Assembly: GCA_963779325.1 (NCBI GenBank)
Contig: CAVZXS010000025.1
Span: 248,001-312,000 of the forward strand
Direction: 5' to 3'
Length of the DNA: 64,000 nucleotides
Origin: CAVZXS01 sp963779325
Lineage (GTDB): Bacteria > Bacteroidota > Bacteroidia > Chitinophagales > Chitinophagaceae
The notes below the pieces were generated by a model, which had not been told where the DNA came from, did no database searches, and saw only the letters and a list, made by a program, of their open reading frames with translations. Both the position numbers and the translations under genes were made by a program. Each line of letters opens with the position of its first letter. Positions within the stretch are counted from its first letter, which is position 1. Positions 37,514 to 45,868 of the stretch are shown here, in pieces.

Positions 37514-38881
37514 ATGGGCAAACAGTCAACCCGCAGAAATTTTATTCATAAAATAACAACAGGTGTTGCCGGCGCAACGCTGCTGCCTGAAGTGTTAAGA
37601 GCCGCCGGAAATGATAGGGCAAAAATTGAATACCTGCAAAGAGTAAATAATTTTAGTATAAATGATACTATACAAATAGCTGTAATTGGCGCCGGTGGTA
37701 TGGGACAGGCAGATGTTAATACGGCTATTACCGTTCCGGGTGTGAAATTAGTAGCGGCCTGCGATTTGTATGATGGCCGGTTGGCCGAAGCAAAAAAATA
37801 TTATGGCGCCGATATTTTTACAACAAAAGATTACAGGGAAATATTATTACGTAAAGATATTGATGCGGTAATTGTGGCTACGCCCGATCATTGGCACAAA
37901 GATATTTCAGTAGCAGCCATGAACAGCGGTAAAGCAGTGTACTGTGAAAAACCGATGGTGCATGATGTAACGGAAGGCAGTGCCGTAGTGGAAGCGCAAA
38001 ATAAAAACAAAGTGGTATTTGAAGTAGGAAGCCAGGGTGTAAGTTCGTTGGGAAATGAAAAAGCAAGGGAGTTACTTGCGGCAGGTGCGATAGGCAAGCT
38101 GAATTATGCGGAAGGCTTTTGGGCACGTAATTCGCCCGGCGGTGCATGGCAATACGGTATGCCCGCCGATGCATCGGATAAAACGGTAGATTGGAAAAGA
38201 TTTTTACATAAATACCCTGACCGGCCTTTCGATGCAAAGCGTTTTTTTCGCTGGCGTTGTTACAAAGATTACGGTACCGGTGTTTCAGGCGATTTATTCG
38301 TGCATCTTTTTTCCAGTCTTCATTTTATTACTAATTCCAAGGGGCCGCAAAAAATTATGGCAATGGGCGGTTTGCGCTATTGGAAAGACGGTCGCGAAGT
38401 ACCGGATATACTCATGGGAATGTTTGACTATGCTGAAACACCCGAACACCCGGCCTTTAATTTATCGTTGCGGGTAAATTTTGTTGACGGCACTTCCGAC
38501 AGTACTTATTTGCGCTTGGTAGGGAATGAAGGAAGCATGATTGTAGAATGGGATAAAGTAACGTTGACGAAAAACAAATCATATCCTCCCTCGGATGACC
38601 CGATGCAGGCAATGAAAATAAATAAGGATAACCCTTTTGCTTATGACCGAAAAAAAATTTTACCGCCCGACACGACGGTTTTCAAAGCAGAAGAAGGTTA
38701 CAAAGGAGCTCATTACGATCACTTCAGTAATTTTTTTAATGCTATTAGAAATAAGAAAACGGTAGCGGAAGACGCTTTGTTCGGTTATCGAGCGGCTGCA
38801 CCGGCATTGCTTTGCAACGATAGTTATTATGCTGATAAAGCTGTAAAGTGGGATCCTGAAAAATTAAAAGTAATGATGTAA
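37514..38881 (+). CDS. Gfo/Idh/MocA family oxidoreductase with Tat signal
   Basis: NAD(P)-dependent sugar dehydrogenase exported through Tat (STRRNFIHKITTGVAGA at the N-terminus). The 455-residue protein has the Rossmann motif AVIGAGGMGQAD near residues 57-68 and the catalytic lysine motif YCEKPMVHD near 144-152. Exported members keep the nucleotide tightly bound. With the DUF1080 gene that follows and the isomerase-like gene upstream it fits the 3-keto-glycoside pathway, in which this enzyme oxidises the C3 hydroxyl of a glycoside. Substrate unknown. Confidence 0.92.
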   Translation: MGKQSTRRNFIHKITTGVAGATLLPEVLRAAGNDRAKIEYLQRVNNFSINDTIQIAVIGAGGMGQADVNTAITVPGVKLVAACDLYDGRLAEAKKYYGADIFTTKDYREILLRKDIDAVIVATPDHWHKDISVAAMNSGKAVYCEKPMVHDVTEGSAVVEAQNKNKVVFEVGSQGVSSLGNEKARELLAAGAIGKLNYAEGFWARNSPGGAWQYGMPADASDKTVDWKRFLHKYPDRPFDAKRFFRWRCYKDYGTGVSGDLFVHLFSSLHFITNSKGPQKIMAMGGLRYWKDGREVPDILMGMFDYAETPEHPAFNLSLRVNFVDGTSDSTYLRLVGNEGSMIVEWDKVTLTKNKSYPPSDDPMQAMKINKDNPFAYDRKKILPPDTTVFKAEEGYKGAHYDHFSNFFNAIRNKKTVAEDALFGYRAAAPALLCNDSYYADKAVKWDPEKLKVMM

Positions 38882-38935
38882 GGATTGATAAAAAATGCAA
38901 TGGCTCAAAAATTGCTGAATATTTAAATAATAATT

Positions 38936-39652
38936 ATGTTTAAAAAAATAATTTTCGCAGTAACCTTAACAGGAATGAGTATGATTTTATTTTCTTTTTT
39001 TAAGCAAAAAGACAATACTTTATCTAAAGCGGAAAAGAAAGCAGGATGGAAATTATTATTTGACGGCAAAACAACGGCCGGGTGGAGAATGTTTAAAAAC
39101 AAACCGGCGCAGTGCTGGGCTGTTAAAAACAGCGAATTGTATTGCAAAGCATCTGAGGGCAATAGCAATGATATTCGTGCGGATATAATTACCGCTGAGT
39201 TATATGAAAATTTTGAATTGCTGATAGATTGGAAAATTGCTCCTGCGGGCAATAGCGGTATCATGTATAATGTTACGGAGGAATATGATGCTGCTTACCT
39301 CAGCGGTCCGGAATATCAATTAATAGATGATAATGGTTTTCCCGAAAAATTAGAAGATTGGCAAAAGACAGCAGCAGATTATGCGATGTATCCGCCTGCT
39401 GCAAGCCCTGCGAAACCTGTCGGTGAATTTAATACGACGAAAATTGTTGTGAAAGGATCTCACAGGGAATATTGGTTGAATGGTGTAAAAGTAGTAGCGT
39501 TTGAAGCATGGACGGATGATTGGAATAAGCGTAAGGCCACGGGTAAATGGAAAGATGTTGCAGGTTACGGCATATCGAAGAAAGGTTACATTTGTTTACA
39601 AGATCATGGAGGCGGTGTATGGTTTAAAAATATTAAAATAAGAAAATTGTAA
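38936..39652 (+). CDS. DUF1080 (3-keto-disaccharide hydrolase-like) protein
   Basis: Second DUF1080 protein of the window, 238 residues, with an N-terminal signal/anchor (IIFAVTLTGMSMILFSFF). Family landmarks are WKLLFDGKTTAGWRMF near residue 37, WKIAPAGNSGIMYNV near 98, GPEYQLIDDNG near 122 and a long final strand GYICLQDHGGGVWFKNIKIRKL, which carries the histidine common in the family. It starts 54 bases after the dehydrogenase and is followed after 6 bases by a GH16 gene, so the three are probably one transcript. Confidence 0.9.
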   Translation: MFKKIIFAVTLTGMSMILFSFFKQKDNTLSKAEKKAGWKLLFDGKTTAGWRMFKNKPAQCWAVKNSELYCKASEGNSNDIRADIITAELYENFELLIDWKIAPAGNSGIMYNVTEEYDAAYLSGPEYQLIDDNGFPEKLEDWQKTAADYAMYPPAASPAKPVGEFNTTKIVVKGSHREYWLNGVKVVAFEAWTDDWNKRKATGKWKDVAGYGISKKGYICLQDHGGGVWFKNIKIRKL

Positions 39653-39658
39653 AAAATA

Positions 39659-40699
39659 ATGCGACACTTAAAAGAATTGCCCGTTATTTTATTTTGCTTT
39701 TTTATAATGACAGGTTGTAAAAAACCGAAAAGCGTGACAGCGGCTCCGTCTGACTTGGTAATAAACGCTGTTGTAAGTACAGATGGCAGCGGTTCCGTTG
39801 CTTTTACCGCAAATGCTGTTAATGCAGTTTCATATTTTTATGAATTCGGAAATGGAGATGGTGCTACGGTGCTTTCGGGAACCACCACTTACAAATATTT
39901 TCTTTCCGGAACCAATACCTATACCGTTACCGTTACGGCGAAAGGAAGTACAGGGCTTACAGCGCTGAAATCTATTCAAATTACTGTTACTAAAAATGTT
40001 TCACTTCTATGGTCAGATGAATTTAATACAGACGGCGCACCCGATGCTTCCAAATGGGGATATGACTTGGGCGATGGATGTCCGACAAATTGCGGATGGG
40101 GCAACAATGAATTGGAATGGTATACCAACAGGCCTGAAAATGTAATTGTGCAGGGAGGCGTATTAAAAATAAAATTAATTAAAGAAAGTTTCAGCGGCAA
40201 GCCGTATACTTCCGCAAGGCTGCTTACCAAAGATAAATTTTCATTTAAGTATGGTAAGGTTGAAGTGAGAGCAAAATTTCTTGCCGGCGCAGGCACCTGG
40301 CCCGCTATCTGGATGTTGGGTAATAATATTAATTCGGCCGGTTGGCCCGCTTGCGGCGAAATAGATATAGCGGAACACGTAGGTAAAAATTTAAATACAA
40401 TATACGGTACGCTGCATTACCCCGGCAGGTCGGGAGGCAATGCTGACGGTAATACAAAAGTGATTGCCAATGCCACTACGGAGTTTCACACGTATACGTT
40501 GGATTGGACACCGGCAGCAATTAAAATTTATGCCGACGATCAATTGTATCATTCTGTAACCAACTCTGCTGCAATTCCTTTTAACCAACAATTTTTTATG
40601 TTGTTGAATGTGGCAATGGGGGGAAATTTCGGCGGTCCCGTAGATCCTGCATTTACCAATGCTGCTATGGAGGTAGATTATATAAGAGTGTATCAATAA
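39659..40699 (+). CDS. GH16 beta-glucanase lipoprotein with PKD domain
   Basis: Outer-membrane lipoprotein enzyme of the laminarinase type. The 346-residue protein has a lipobox (MTGC near residue 20), a PKD-like domain (about 28-110, with YFYEFGNGDGATV) and a GH16 jelly roll with the catalytic motif CGEIDIAEHVG near residues 232-241, in which the two glutamates act as nucleophile and acid/base. Substrate is probably beta-1,3- or mixed-linkage glucan. It ends the 30-40.7 kb catabolic run and could supply the oligosaccharides that the oxidative genes then process. Confidence 0.93.
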   Translation: MRHLKELPVILFCFFIMTGCKKPKSVTAAPSDLVINAVVSTDGSGSVAFTANAVNAVSYFYEFGNGDGATVLSGTTTYKYFLSGTNTYTVTVTAKGSTGLTALKSIQITVTKNVSLLWSDEFNTDGAPDASKWGYDLGDGCPTNCGWGNNELEWYTNRPENVIVQGGVLKIKLIKESFSGKPYTSARLLTKDKFSFKYGKVEVRAKFLAGAGTWPAIWMLGNNINSAGWPACGEIDIAEHVGKNLNTIYGTLHYPGRSGGNADGNTKVIANATTEFHTYTLDWTPAAIKIYADDQLYHSVTNSAAIPFNQQFFMLLNVAMGGNFGGPVDPAFTNAAMEVDYIRVYQ

Positions 40700-40793
40700 G
40701 ATTTTCCGGTCAGCACTGAGCCTGTAATAATTTTTGCGATTATTATCATTCTCTTCTTGTAAGGGGCGCTGTACTTTTTCAGTTAAACACCTG

Positions 40794-40864
40794 CAATCCA
40801 CTACTCAATTTATTCAATTCATTCTCTATTCGGTTTTATCGGCTTGCGCGCCGCTGTAGATTTG
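40794..40864 (+). promoter_or_regulatory. Direct-repeat promoter (LytTR-type geometry)
   Basis: CAATCCACT (40794-40802) and CAATTCATT (40815-40823) start 21 bp apart. After exactly 33 bases comes a perfect -7 box TAGATTTG (40857-40864), 26 bases before the ATG at 40891. One of seven promoters in the window with this layout. Confidence 0.65.
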
Positions 40865-40890
40865 TTCCCGAATCATAAAACCTTAAAACA

Positions 40891-41292
40891 ATGAAAAATT
40901 TTATTTTATTATTAGTGATTGTCGCAGCAGCCCGCATCAGCATCTATGCACAGGACGCAAAACCCGAGGGTTCCAAACAGTTTATGCAAATTACTACGGT
41001 AGAATCTGTGGTAGCGGGCTGATTGGGAAGATCTAAAATGATTACCACCAACCCCGACGGATCGCAAAAGGAATCCGAACTGGAAAACCTTTTCAGTATG
41101 ATGGGGATTAATTTCAAAAACATTAAAGACAATGAAAGTCGGTTGGTGAGTATACTGAAAGAGTATACCAACGCAGGCTGGAAACCGGAGCAAATTACAT
41201 CGCTTACGCTCAGCCAGAATGATAGCGGCGCCGGCGGTATATTTATGACGAGGTACCTGTTGTCGAAGCCGGATGAAAAAAGGGGCTTTTGA
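40891..41292 (+). pseudogene. Small secreted protein gene with in-frame stop
   Basis: The ORF starts at ATG 40891 with a signal peptide (NFILLLVIVAAARISIYAQ) and reads 43 residues to TGA at 41020-41022, then continues in the same frame for 89 codons (LGRSKMITTNPDGSQKESEL to a normal stop). The sequence around the stop, VESVVAG-stop-LGRSKM, is what a single G-to-T change in a glycine codon (GGA) would give. The full product would be about 133 residues. I know similar short secreted Bacteroidota proteins but no function. It sits under one of the direct-repeat promoters. Confidence 0.75.
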
Positions 41293-41331
41293 TTTTATTT
41301 TAAGTTAGTAAAACCATTATAACCTTATACA

Positions 41332-41961
41332 ATGAAAAATATATTTTTAATTGTCGGCATTGCCTTTTCTGTTTGCATTTTTGCACAACCGGGAAAACAA
41401 AGCAACTTTAATGCTAAAATCAGCTCGGGTAAAGATGTACCTGCAGAACTTATTACAGATGATACTACGCACCGGACTATTTCTACCCTGTCAAATGTAA
41501 ATTATGTAAATACAACTGCGGGCCCTTATTACAATACTTACAAAAGCAGCGGCGGTATGATTGTAAAATTTAAATTTAAAAAAGGCAACCGGTTTGAATT
41601 TTTATTATATGTACAGGCTAATACATACGGTACCGATACAGAAACATGGACGCAGGTAGAAGGTGCTGTAGAATTCACCAAAGATGCAAAAGGACAACCC
41701 GTGTTTATTACTAAAGCAGAAAAAGGAACGTATCGGGTTACAAAAAACGGGCACACCACTGCAAGACCAATACCTAAGAATGAATTGGCAGGACAACATT
41801 CCTGTACTTACTTATGGGATAGATTTACTTTCCCCGATGACCCCAAGCATACCTACCTGCCGGTTGTAGATTTGGAAAAATATCCGCAGGCAGATGTAAA
41901 TGTTCCGGGATCAATTGATAAATCATGGATTTCTAAATTTCATATACCTGCTAAAAAATAG
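41332..41961 (+). CDS. Secreted protein of unknown function
   Basis: A 209-residue protein with a clear signal peptide (IFLIVGIAFSVCIFAQ, cleavage near residue 18) and a beta-rich body. No domain is recognised. Notable are aromatic-rich strands (GGMIVKFKFKKGNRFEFLLYV) and a C-terminal segment with YLWDRFTFPDD. The start is preceded by AACCTTATAC, a string shared with several neighbours. It lies 39 bases after the broken gene at 40891 and probably shares its promoter; a strong terminator follows 27 bases after the stop. Confidence 0.8.
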   Translation: MKNIFLIVGIAFSVCIFAQPGKQSNFNAKISSGKDVPAELITDDTTHRTISTLSNVNYVNTTAGPYYNTYKSSGGMIVKFKFKKGNRFEFLLYVQANTYGTDTETWTQVEGAVEFTKDAKGQPVFITKAEKGTYRVTKNGHTTARPIPKNELAGQHSCTYLWDRFTFPDDPKHTYLPVVDLEKYPQADVNVPGSIDKSWISKFHIPAKK

Positions 41962-41988
41962 TTTTGTGGTATGGCTTGATGATTGGAG

Positions 41989-42017
41989 CCGCTTACTTTT
42001 TTGTGAGCGGTTTTTTT
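41989..42017 (+). terminator. Intrinsic terminator
   Basis: CCGCTTAC (41989-41996) pairs with GTGAGCGG (42003-42010, one G-U pair) around a T6 loop and is followed by seven T. It ends the 40891-41961 unit, 3 bases before the next direct-repeat promoter. Confidence 0.85.
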
Positions 42018-42020
42018 CTG

Positions 42021-42091
42021 CAGTTCATCGCATTCTTTATACAATTCATTCATACTGTTATTGATTCACGGGGCTCCTCAAAATATCTTGC
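42021..42091 (+). promoter_or_regulatory. Direct-repeat promoter (LytTR-type geometry)
   Basis: CAGTTCATC (42021-42029) and CAATTCATT (42042-42050) start 21 bp apart; after 33 bases lies a partial -7 box TATCTTGC (42084-42091). The ATG of the small gene at 42128 is 36 bases further. Confidence 0.6.
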
Positions 42092-42127
42092 AGCAGATTT
42101 AAAAATCATTAACTCTTTAACCTTATC

Positions 42128-42295
42128 ATGAAAAAGATACTTCATTCTGCAGCCCTGCTTATTATGACAGCTTCAGTCGTATGGGCTGCAGTTATCTCTC
42201 CGCACCCTGCACATGAAAAATGCAGCGGGGAATGGAAAAAAGTTTATAAAAAAATAAAACAGGAACCTGTTGCAGATAGCAAAAAAAGGATTTAA
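42128..42295 (+). CDS. Small exported protein, 55 residues
   Basis: A short gene with an N-terminal hydrophobic signal (KKILHSAALLIMTASVVWAA) followed by a basic tail (SGEWKKVYKKIKQE). It starts after AACCTTATC, a leader string common to its neighbours, and lies correctly behind a direct-repeat promoter and in front of a cytochrome c gene (62-base gap). No family recognised. The single cysteine in the mature part (HEKCSGEW) is the only distinctive residue. Confidence 0.6.
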   Translation: MKKILHSAALLIMTASVVWAAVISPHPAHEKCSGEWKKVYKKIKQEPVADSKKRI

Positions 42296-42357
42296 CCGGA
42301 AATATCTTTTTTATGAATCACTTAGCAATCAATTAATCTTTATAAACCTTATCAATT

Positions 42358-42945
42358 ATGCGTAAGATATTTTTATTTATCATCGGTATGGCAGTTGTTA
42401 CTCTTACAGCTGTTATTGCATGTACCAATACATCAGCTAAAAATGAAAAAAAAGCTGCCGTATCGGACAGTGCACAGAAAGTAAAACGCGGCGAATACTT
42501 AGTAACCGTTGGCGGTTGCGATGATTGCCATTCGCCCAAAATCATGGGACCTAAAGGACCCGAGATTGATGTGAAGAAAAGATTTTCAGGTTTTCCTGCA
42601 CCGAGACCTATACCAAAGTTTGACAGCAATCTTGTTAAAAAAGGTATTGCACAATTCAATGAAGATTTAACATCTGCCGCGGGACCATGGGGCGTTTCTT
42701 TTGCTGCCAATATTACCGGCGATATGAGCGGTATAGGAAACTGGACGCTTGAAAATTTTAAATACGCATTGCGCCACGGAAAATGGAAAGGACCGGAAGG
42801 CAGCAGGGATTTATTGCCACCTATGCCCTGGTTCAATATGGCAAAAATGACAGATGAAGATTTAGAAGCTATCTATGTTTTTTTAGAAGCGACAAAGCCG
42901 GTGGAGAATATAGTACCTGCACCAAAACTTTTTAACGAACTGTAA
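42358..42945 (+). CDS. Cytochrome c lipoprotein
   Basis: Membrane-anchored periplasmic or surface cytochrome. The 195-residue protein has a lipoprotein-type signal (lipobox VIAC, cysteine near residue 22) and one haem motif GGCDDCHSPK near residues 52-61. The C-terminal part has PMPWFNMAKMTDEDLEAIYVFLEATKP, the typical ending of class I cytochromes with a methionine that may be the sixth ligand. Similar to the cytochromes annotated as diheme or c551/c552-like, though only one CxxCH is visible. Probably transcribed with the small gene upstream; a terminator follows 88 bases after the stop. Confidence 0.87.
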   Translation: MRKIFLFIIGMAVVTLTAVIACTNTSAKNEKKAAVSDSAQKVKRGEYLVTVGGCDDCHSPKIMGPKGPEIDVKKRFSGFPAPRPIPKFDSNLVKKGIAQFNEDLTSAAGPWGVSFAANITGDMSGIGNWTLENFKYALRHGKWKGPEGSRDLLPPMPWFNMAKMTDEDLEAIYVFLEATKPVENIVPAPKLFNEL

Positions 42946-43000
42946 ATTATATGCCTGATCTTCTTAGTAGTTTTATTGAATTTACTTTTTCCTTTCAACG

Positions 43001-43071
43001 CAATTCAAACATCAGATATCTCACTTCACACACAAGCCGCTTTTACAGCGGCTTTTTCATGTACATCTTTG
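43001..43071 (+). promoter_or_regulatory. Direct-repeat promoter (LytTR-type geometry)
   Basis: CAATTCAAA (43001-43009) and CACTTCACA (43022-43030) start 21 bp apart; after exactly 33 bases comes CATCTTTG (43064-43071), one base from TAnnTTTG and identical to the box at 62759. The ATG at 43105 is 33 bases further. The terminator at 43034-43057 lies within the promoter spacer. Confidence 0.6.
43034..43057 (+). terminator. Intrinsic terminator after the cytochrome c gene
   Basis: AAGCCGCT (43034-43041) pairs with AGCGGCTT (43047-43054), 5-base loop, then TTT. It shields the OmpA gene from upstream transcription while sitting between the repeats and the -7 box of the OmpA promoter. Confidence 0.8.
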
Positions 43072-43104
43072 CCCTATCATTAAACCAATAAATAATAATC
43101 ATCC

Positions 43105-44388
43105 ATGAAACAGAAATTAATAATTGTCCTTATCGCATTGTTGCCTGTTGTAACACAAGCACAGCTTGGCGGCTTTGTAAACAAAGTAAAAAATAAAGTG
43201 GTACAAAAAACCAACCAACGTATTGATACCAAAGTAGACAAAGCCATTGATAAAACCCTGGATGCGATGGAAGGTAAGACAGCTAAAACTGAAACACCAT
43301 CGGCTTCATCTTCCAACGAAACCGTTAAACAGGAGACAGGTGTGGTAAGTTTTTCAAAATATGATTTTGTTCCCGGTGAAAAAATACTGTATGCAGAAGA
43401 TTTTGCACAGGAAGCCATTGCAGAATTACCCGCCGGCTGGAACACCAATGGCAGTGGTGAAGTGGTCACCATTCAAAACCAACAGGGCAAATGGTTACAG
43501 ATTCATAAATCATTCATTTACCTCACCAACAACACGAAAGAGTTTGGCGAAAACTATACCATTGAATTTGATGCAATACTAAAACTAAAAAACAATGGTT
43601 GGGGATTTCCCGAACTATACTTTGGTGTATTATCATCGGGCAGTTTGGCAACAACCGATAACAGTTTATTGAAAGAGTACAGTCAGAATGCCTCTGTTAC
43701 CGCTACCATACTACCGGGCGCTGCATCTGTTAGCCGTTTGAAATTAGAATCAAAAGTTGACAACAAATCTTACTTCAACAGCAGCGCTAAAGATTACAAA
43801 GAGTTAGAAAACTATTATGGCAAGCCCGTACATGTGGCCATGCAGGTGCAGAAAGAACGTTTCCGCATTTGGGTGAATGAGGTAAAAGCATTTGATGCGC
43901 CCAAGGCTGTTCCAACGGAATATAAGATGAATCAGTTATTTTTCAAACTCAGTCATACTAACTATGCTGAAACAGATTACGGCATTTTCATCAGCAATAT
44001 TAAAGTTGCCACCGGTGTACCCGATACAAGACATAAATTAATAGAAGAAGGTAAATTTTCTACCACGGGCATTTTGTTTGATGTAAACTCAGCTACCCTC
44101 AAACCGGAATCATACGGAGTAATAAAAGAGATTGGTACAGTACTGAAAGAAAATCCTGCAGTAAAAATAAAAATCATTGGTCATACCAGCAGCGATGGTG
44201 ATGATAATGCCAATATGGAATTATCAAAGAAAAGAGCGGCTGCTGTAAAAGAAGCATTGATGAAAGAATATGGTATTGATGCTGCAATGATAGAAACCGA
44301 TGGAAAAGGTGAAACACAACCGGTGGGTGATAATAAAACCAAAGAAGGAAAAGTGCAAAACCGCAGGGTAGATTTTATAAAATTATAA
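43105..44388 (+). CDS. OmpA-family protein
   Basis: Exported protein with a C-terminal OmpA-like peptidoglycan-binding domain. The 427-residue protein has a signal peptide (IIVLIALLPVVTQA), a short coiled segment rich in K/T/D (about 20-70), a middle beta-sandwich domain (about 90-310, EDFAQEAIAELPAGWNTNGSG, concanavalin-like) and the OmpA domain with GILFDVNSATLKPESY near 325, IIGHTSSDGDD near 357 and NRRVDF at the end. It probably links an extracellular or periplasmic ligand to the cell wall. First gene of a run with the two lipoprotein genes downstream (gaps 23 and 5 bases). Confidence 0.88.
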   Translation: MKQKLIIVLIALLPVVTQAQLGGFVNKVKNKVVQKTNQRIDTKVDKAIDKTLDAMEGKTAKTETPSASSSNETVKQETGVVSFSKYDFVPGEKILYAEDFAQEAIAELPAGWNTNGSGEVVTIQNQQGKWLQIHKSFIYLTNNTKEFGENYTIEFDAILKLKNNGWGFPELYFGVLSSGSLATTDNSLLKEYSQNASVTATILPGAASVSRLKLESKVDNKSYFNSSAKDYKELENYYGKPVHVAMQVQKERFRIWVNEVKAFDAPKAVPTEYKMNQLFFKLSHTNYAETDYGIFISNIKVATGVPDTRHKLIEEGKFSTTGILFDVNSATLKPESYGVIKEIGTVLKENPAVKIKIIGHTSSDGDDNANMELSKKRAAAVKEALMKEYGIDAAMIETDGKGETQPVGDNKTKEGKVQNRRVDFIKL

Positions 44389-44411
44389 ATAACAAACTAA
44401 ACCTTATACAA

Positions 44412-45146
44412 ATGAAAAAGATATTGGCCTTCCTGCTCATCATCCCAAATGTATTATTCTTTGGGTGCGAAAAAAATAACGACACTGCCTTAGAAACTAA
44501 AGACCAAAAAGGGATTGTAAAAGGCGTGGTTAAATATGCAGATGGAAACCCCATTGTAAATGTAAAAGTGGTGATTGAAAATACCATTATTTATGCTTCT
44601 TATGTATATGCAACTACCAATGCAAAGGGAGAGTACAGTACTTCTGTGCCTATTGGAAGTTGGAAAGCATCGGTACAAATTGAAAAGGAATTTTTAGGTA
44701 AGAAGTATAAATATGATTTACATCCTGATAACCCAAACGCCTTTGCCGGTTTTGACGGTGCTGTAAGAAATTTCACCCGGAAAATAAGCGGCGCAAAACC
44801 CGACGGCGGTTATTATGGTTCGCCGGTTAAAGCCTATAGTGATTTATTGTCTTTTATAAATATGCCCGATGTGGAACTTACACTTACACCCGATGGTGTA
44901 TTGATTGATGGCAGACCCGGCGCTGTTATTAAAAAGAGGCTGGTGGATGTAGGCGGCGGCGAATACGGTATTGATGATGTGCCGGTTGGGAAATATACCA
45001 TCACTGCAAAAAATATTGCCACCAATCGAAACCTTGAGATACGAATCCGCAATACCGGCGATTATGCAAATTCGGTTACAGGAATTTTTAATTCTGATTT
45101 CTATTTGCCGAGTTTTCTTTATCATATTGTAACAGAAGTAAAATAA
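44412..45146 (+). CDS. Lipoprotein with carboxypeptidase-regulatory-like domain
   Basis: A 244-residue lipoprotein (lipobox FFGC, cysteine near 19). Residues about 35-95 (GIVKGVVKYADGNPIVNVKVVIEN, then TNAKGEYSTSVPIG) look like a CarboxypepD_reg/CNA-B-type beta-sandwich, as used in surface adhesins and SusC plugs. The rest (GVLIDGRPGAVIKKRLVDVGGGEYGIDDVPVGKYTITA) contains a second similar sandwich. Role unknown. Preceded by AAACCTTATACA and only 23 bases after the OmpA gene, so likely co-transcribed. Confidence 0.8.
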   Translation: MKKILAFLLIIPNVLFFGCEKNNDTALETKDQKGIVKGVVKYADGNPIVNVKVVIENTIIYASYVYATTNAKGEYSTSVPIGSWKASVQIEKEFLGKKYKYDLHPDNPNAFAGFDGAVRNFTRKISGAKPDGGYYGSPVKAYSDLLSFINMPDVELTLTPDGVLIDGRPGAVIKKRLVDVGGGEYGIDDVPVGKYTITAKNIATNRNLEIRIRNTGDYANSVTGIFNSDFYLPSFLYHIVTEVK

Positions 45147-45151
45147 TCATC

Positions 45152-45574
45152 ATGAAACCAATCCTTTCAATTTTAATTGCAGCAATGTTGATAATAGCAG
45201 GCAACAGTTGTTCATCACAAACAATAAAAAAAGATACCGATGACAGCATCGCCGGAATATGGAAAGGCACATCGCTTTGCGAGCAAAAAAACGGCCCTTG
45301 CAACGATGAAAAAGTTGTCTATCACATAACAAAATCAACCACCGAAAATACTTATACGGTGCTGGCAAATAAAATTGTAAACGGTGCAGAAGAAGAAATG
45401 GGTACGCTGGATTTTACTTACGATAAATCTAAGCAAACCCTTACCTGCTAAATGAAGAACCGGCAAGACAAGGAAGGGCTTTGGGAATTTAAAATCAAAG
45501 GCAAACAGATGAGCGGAACACTTGTTATAAACGGCAATACCTTGTTCCGCAAAATCGAAGTAACCAAACAATAA
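45152..45574 (+). pseudogene. Small lipoprotein gene with in-frame stop
   Basis: The gene starts at ATG 45152 with a lipoprotein signal (LIIAGNSC, cysteine near 17) and reads 99 residues to TAA at 45449-45451. The same frame then continues MKNRQDKEGLWEFKIKGKQM through TLFRKIEVTKQ to a stop at 45572-45574. The downstream part carries the expected last strands of the same small beta-barrel type (WEFKIKG..GTLVINGNTLFRKI), so a single substitution to TAA truncated a protein of about 140 residues. Follows the lipoprotein gene by 5 bases. Confidence 0.7.
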
Positions 45575-45603
45575 TTTGAAAACTCTTTTGCGGGCTATAG
45601 GCA

Positions 45604-45855
45604 ATGCAAAAACAGATTGGTACTGTATTTATTAAAGTCGCTATTGTTTTCATCGCATTGATAGCAGATATTTTGTTGATGATGAAGGGCAATATGCCCA
45701 TCAATAATTTAATCAATACCCGGACAGTGGATAATTATCCTGCCGATTGGACTGTGCACAGGGGAAAATGGCTACGCATTTTTTTCTATCGTGAAATTGC
45801 AACGATAACAGGTTTTATCAATTTGGTTATTGGGGCAGTGTTTGGAGTAAAATGA
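45604..45855 (+). pseudogene. Probable 5'-truncated DUF1772-like membrane protein
   Basis: An 83-residue hydrophobic ORF (ATG 45604) with two helices around a polar centre: MPINNLINTRTVDNYPADW, then WLRIFFYREIATITGFINLVIGAVF. This resembles the C-terminal half of DUF1772 (anthrone-oxygenase-like) proteins, which are about 150 residues with four helices and a conserved PINxxxNxWT..NxPxxW segment. The N-terminal half is missing, and the preceding sequence belongs to another gene. A short two-helix protein cannot be excluded. It is followed directly by a histidine kinase remnant. Confidence 0.5.
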
Positions 45856-45868
45856 TATGGCGCAGTAA

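Noticed and set aside
41020..41022. TGA as a selenocysteine or readthrough codon
   Set aside because: No SECIS-like hairpin follows and the position matches a glycine rather than a redox residue.
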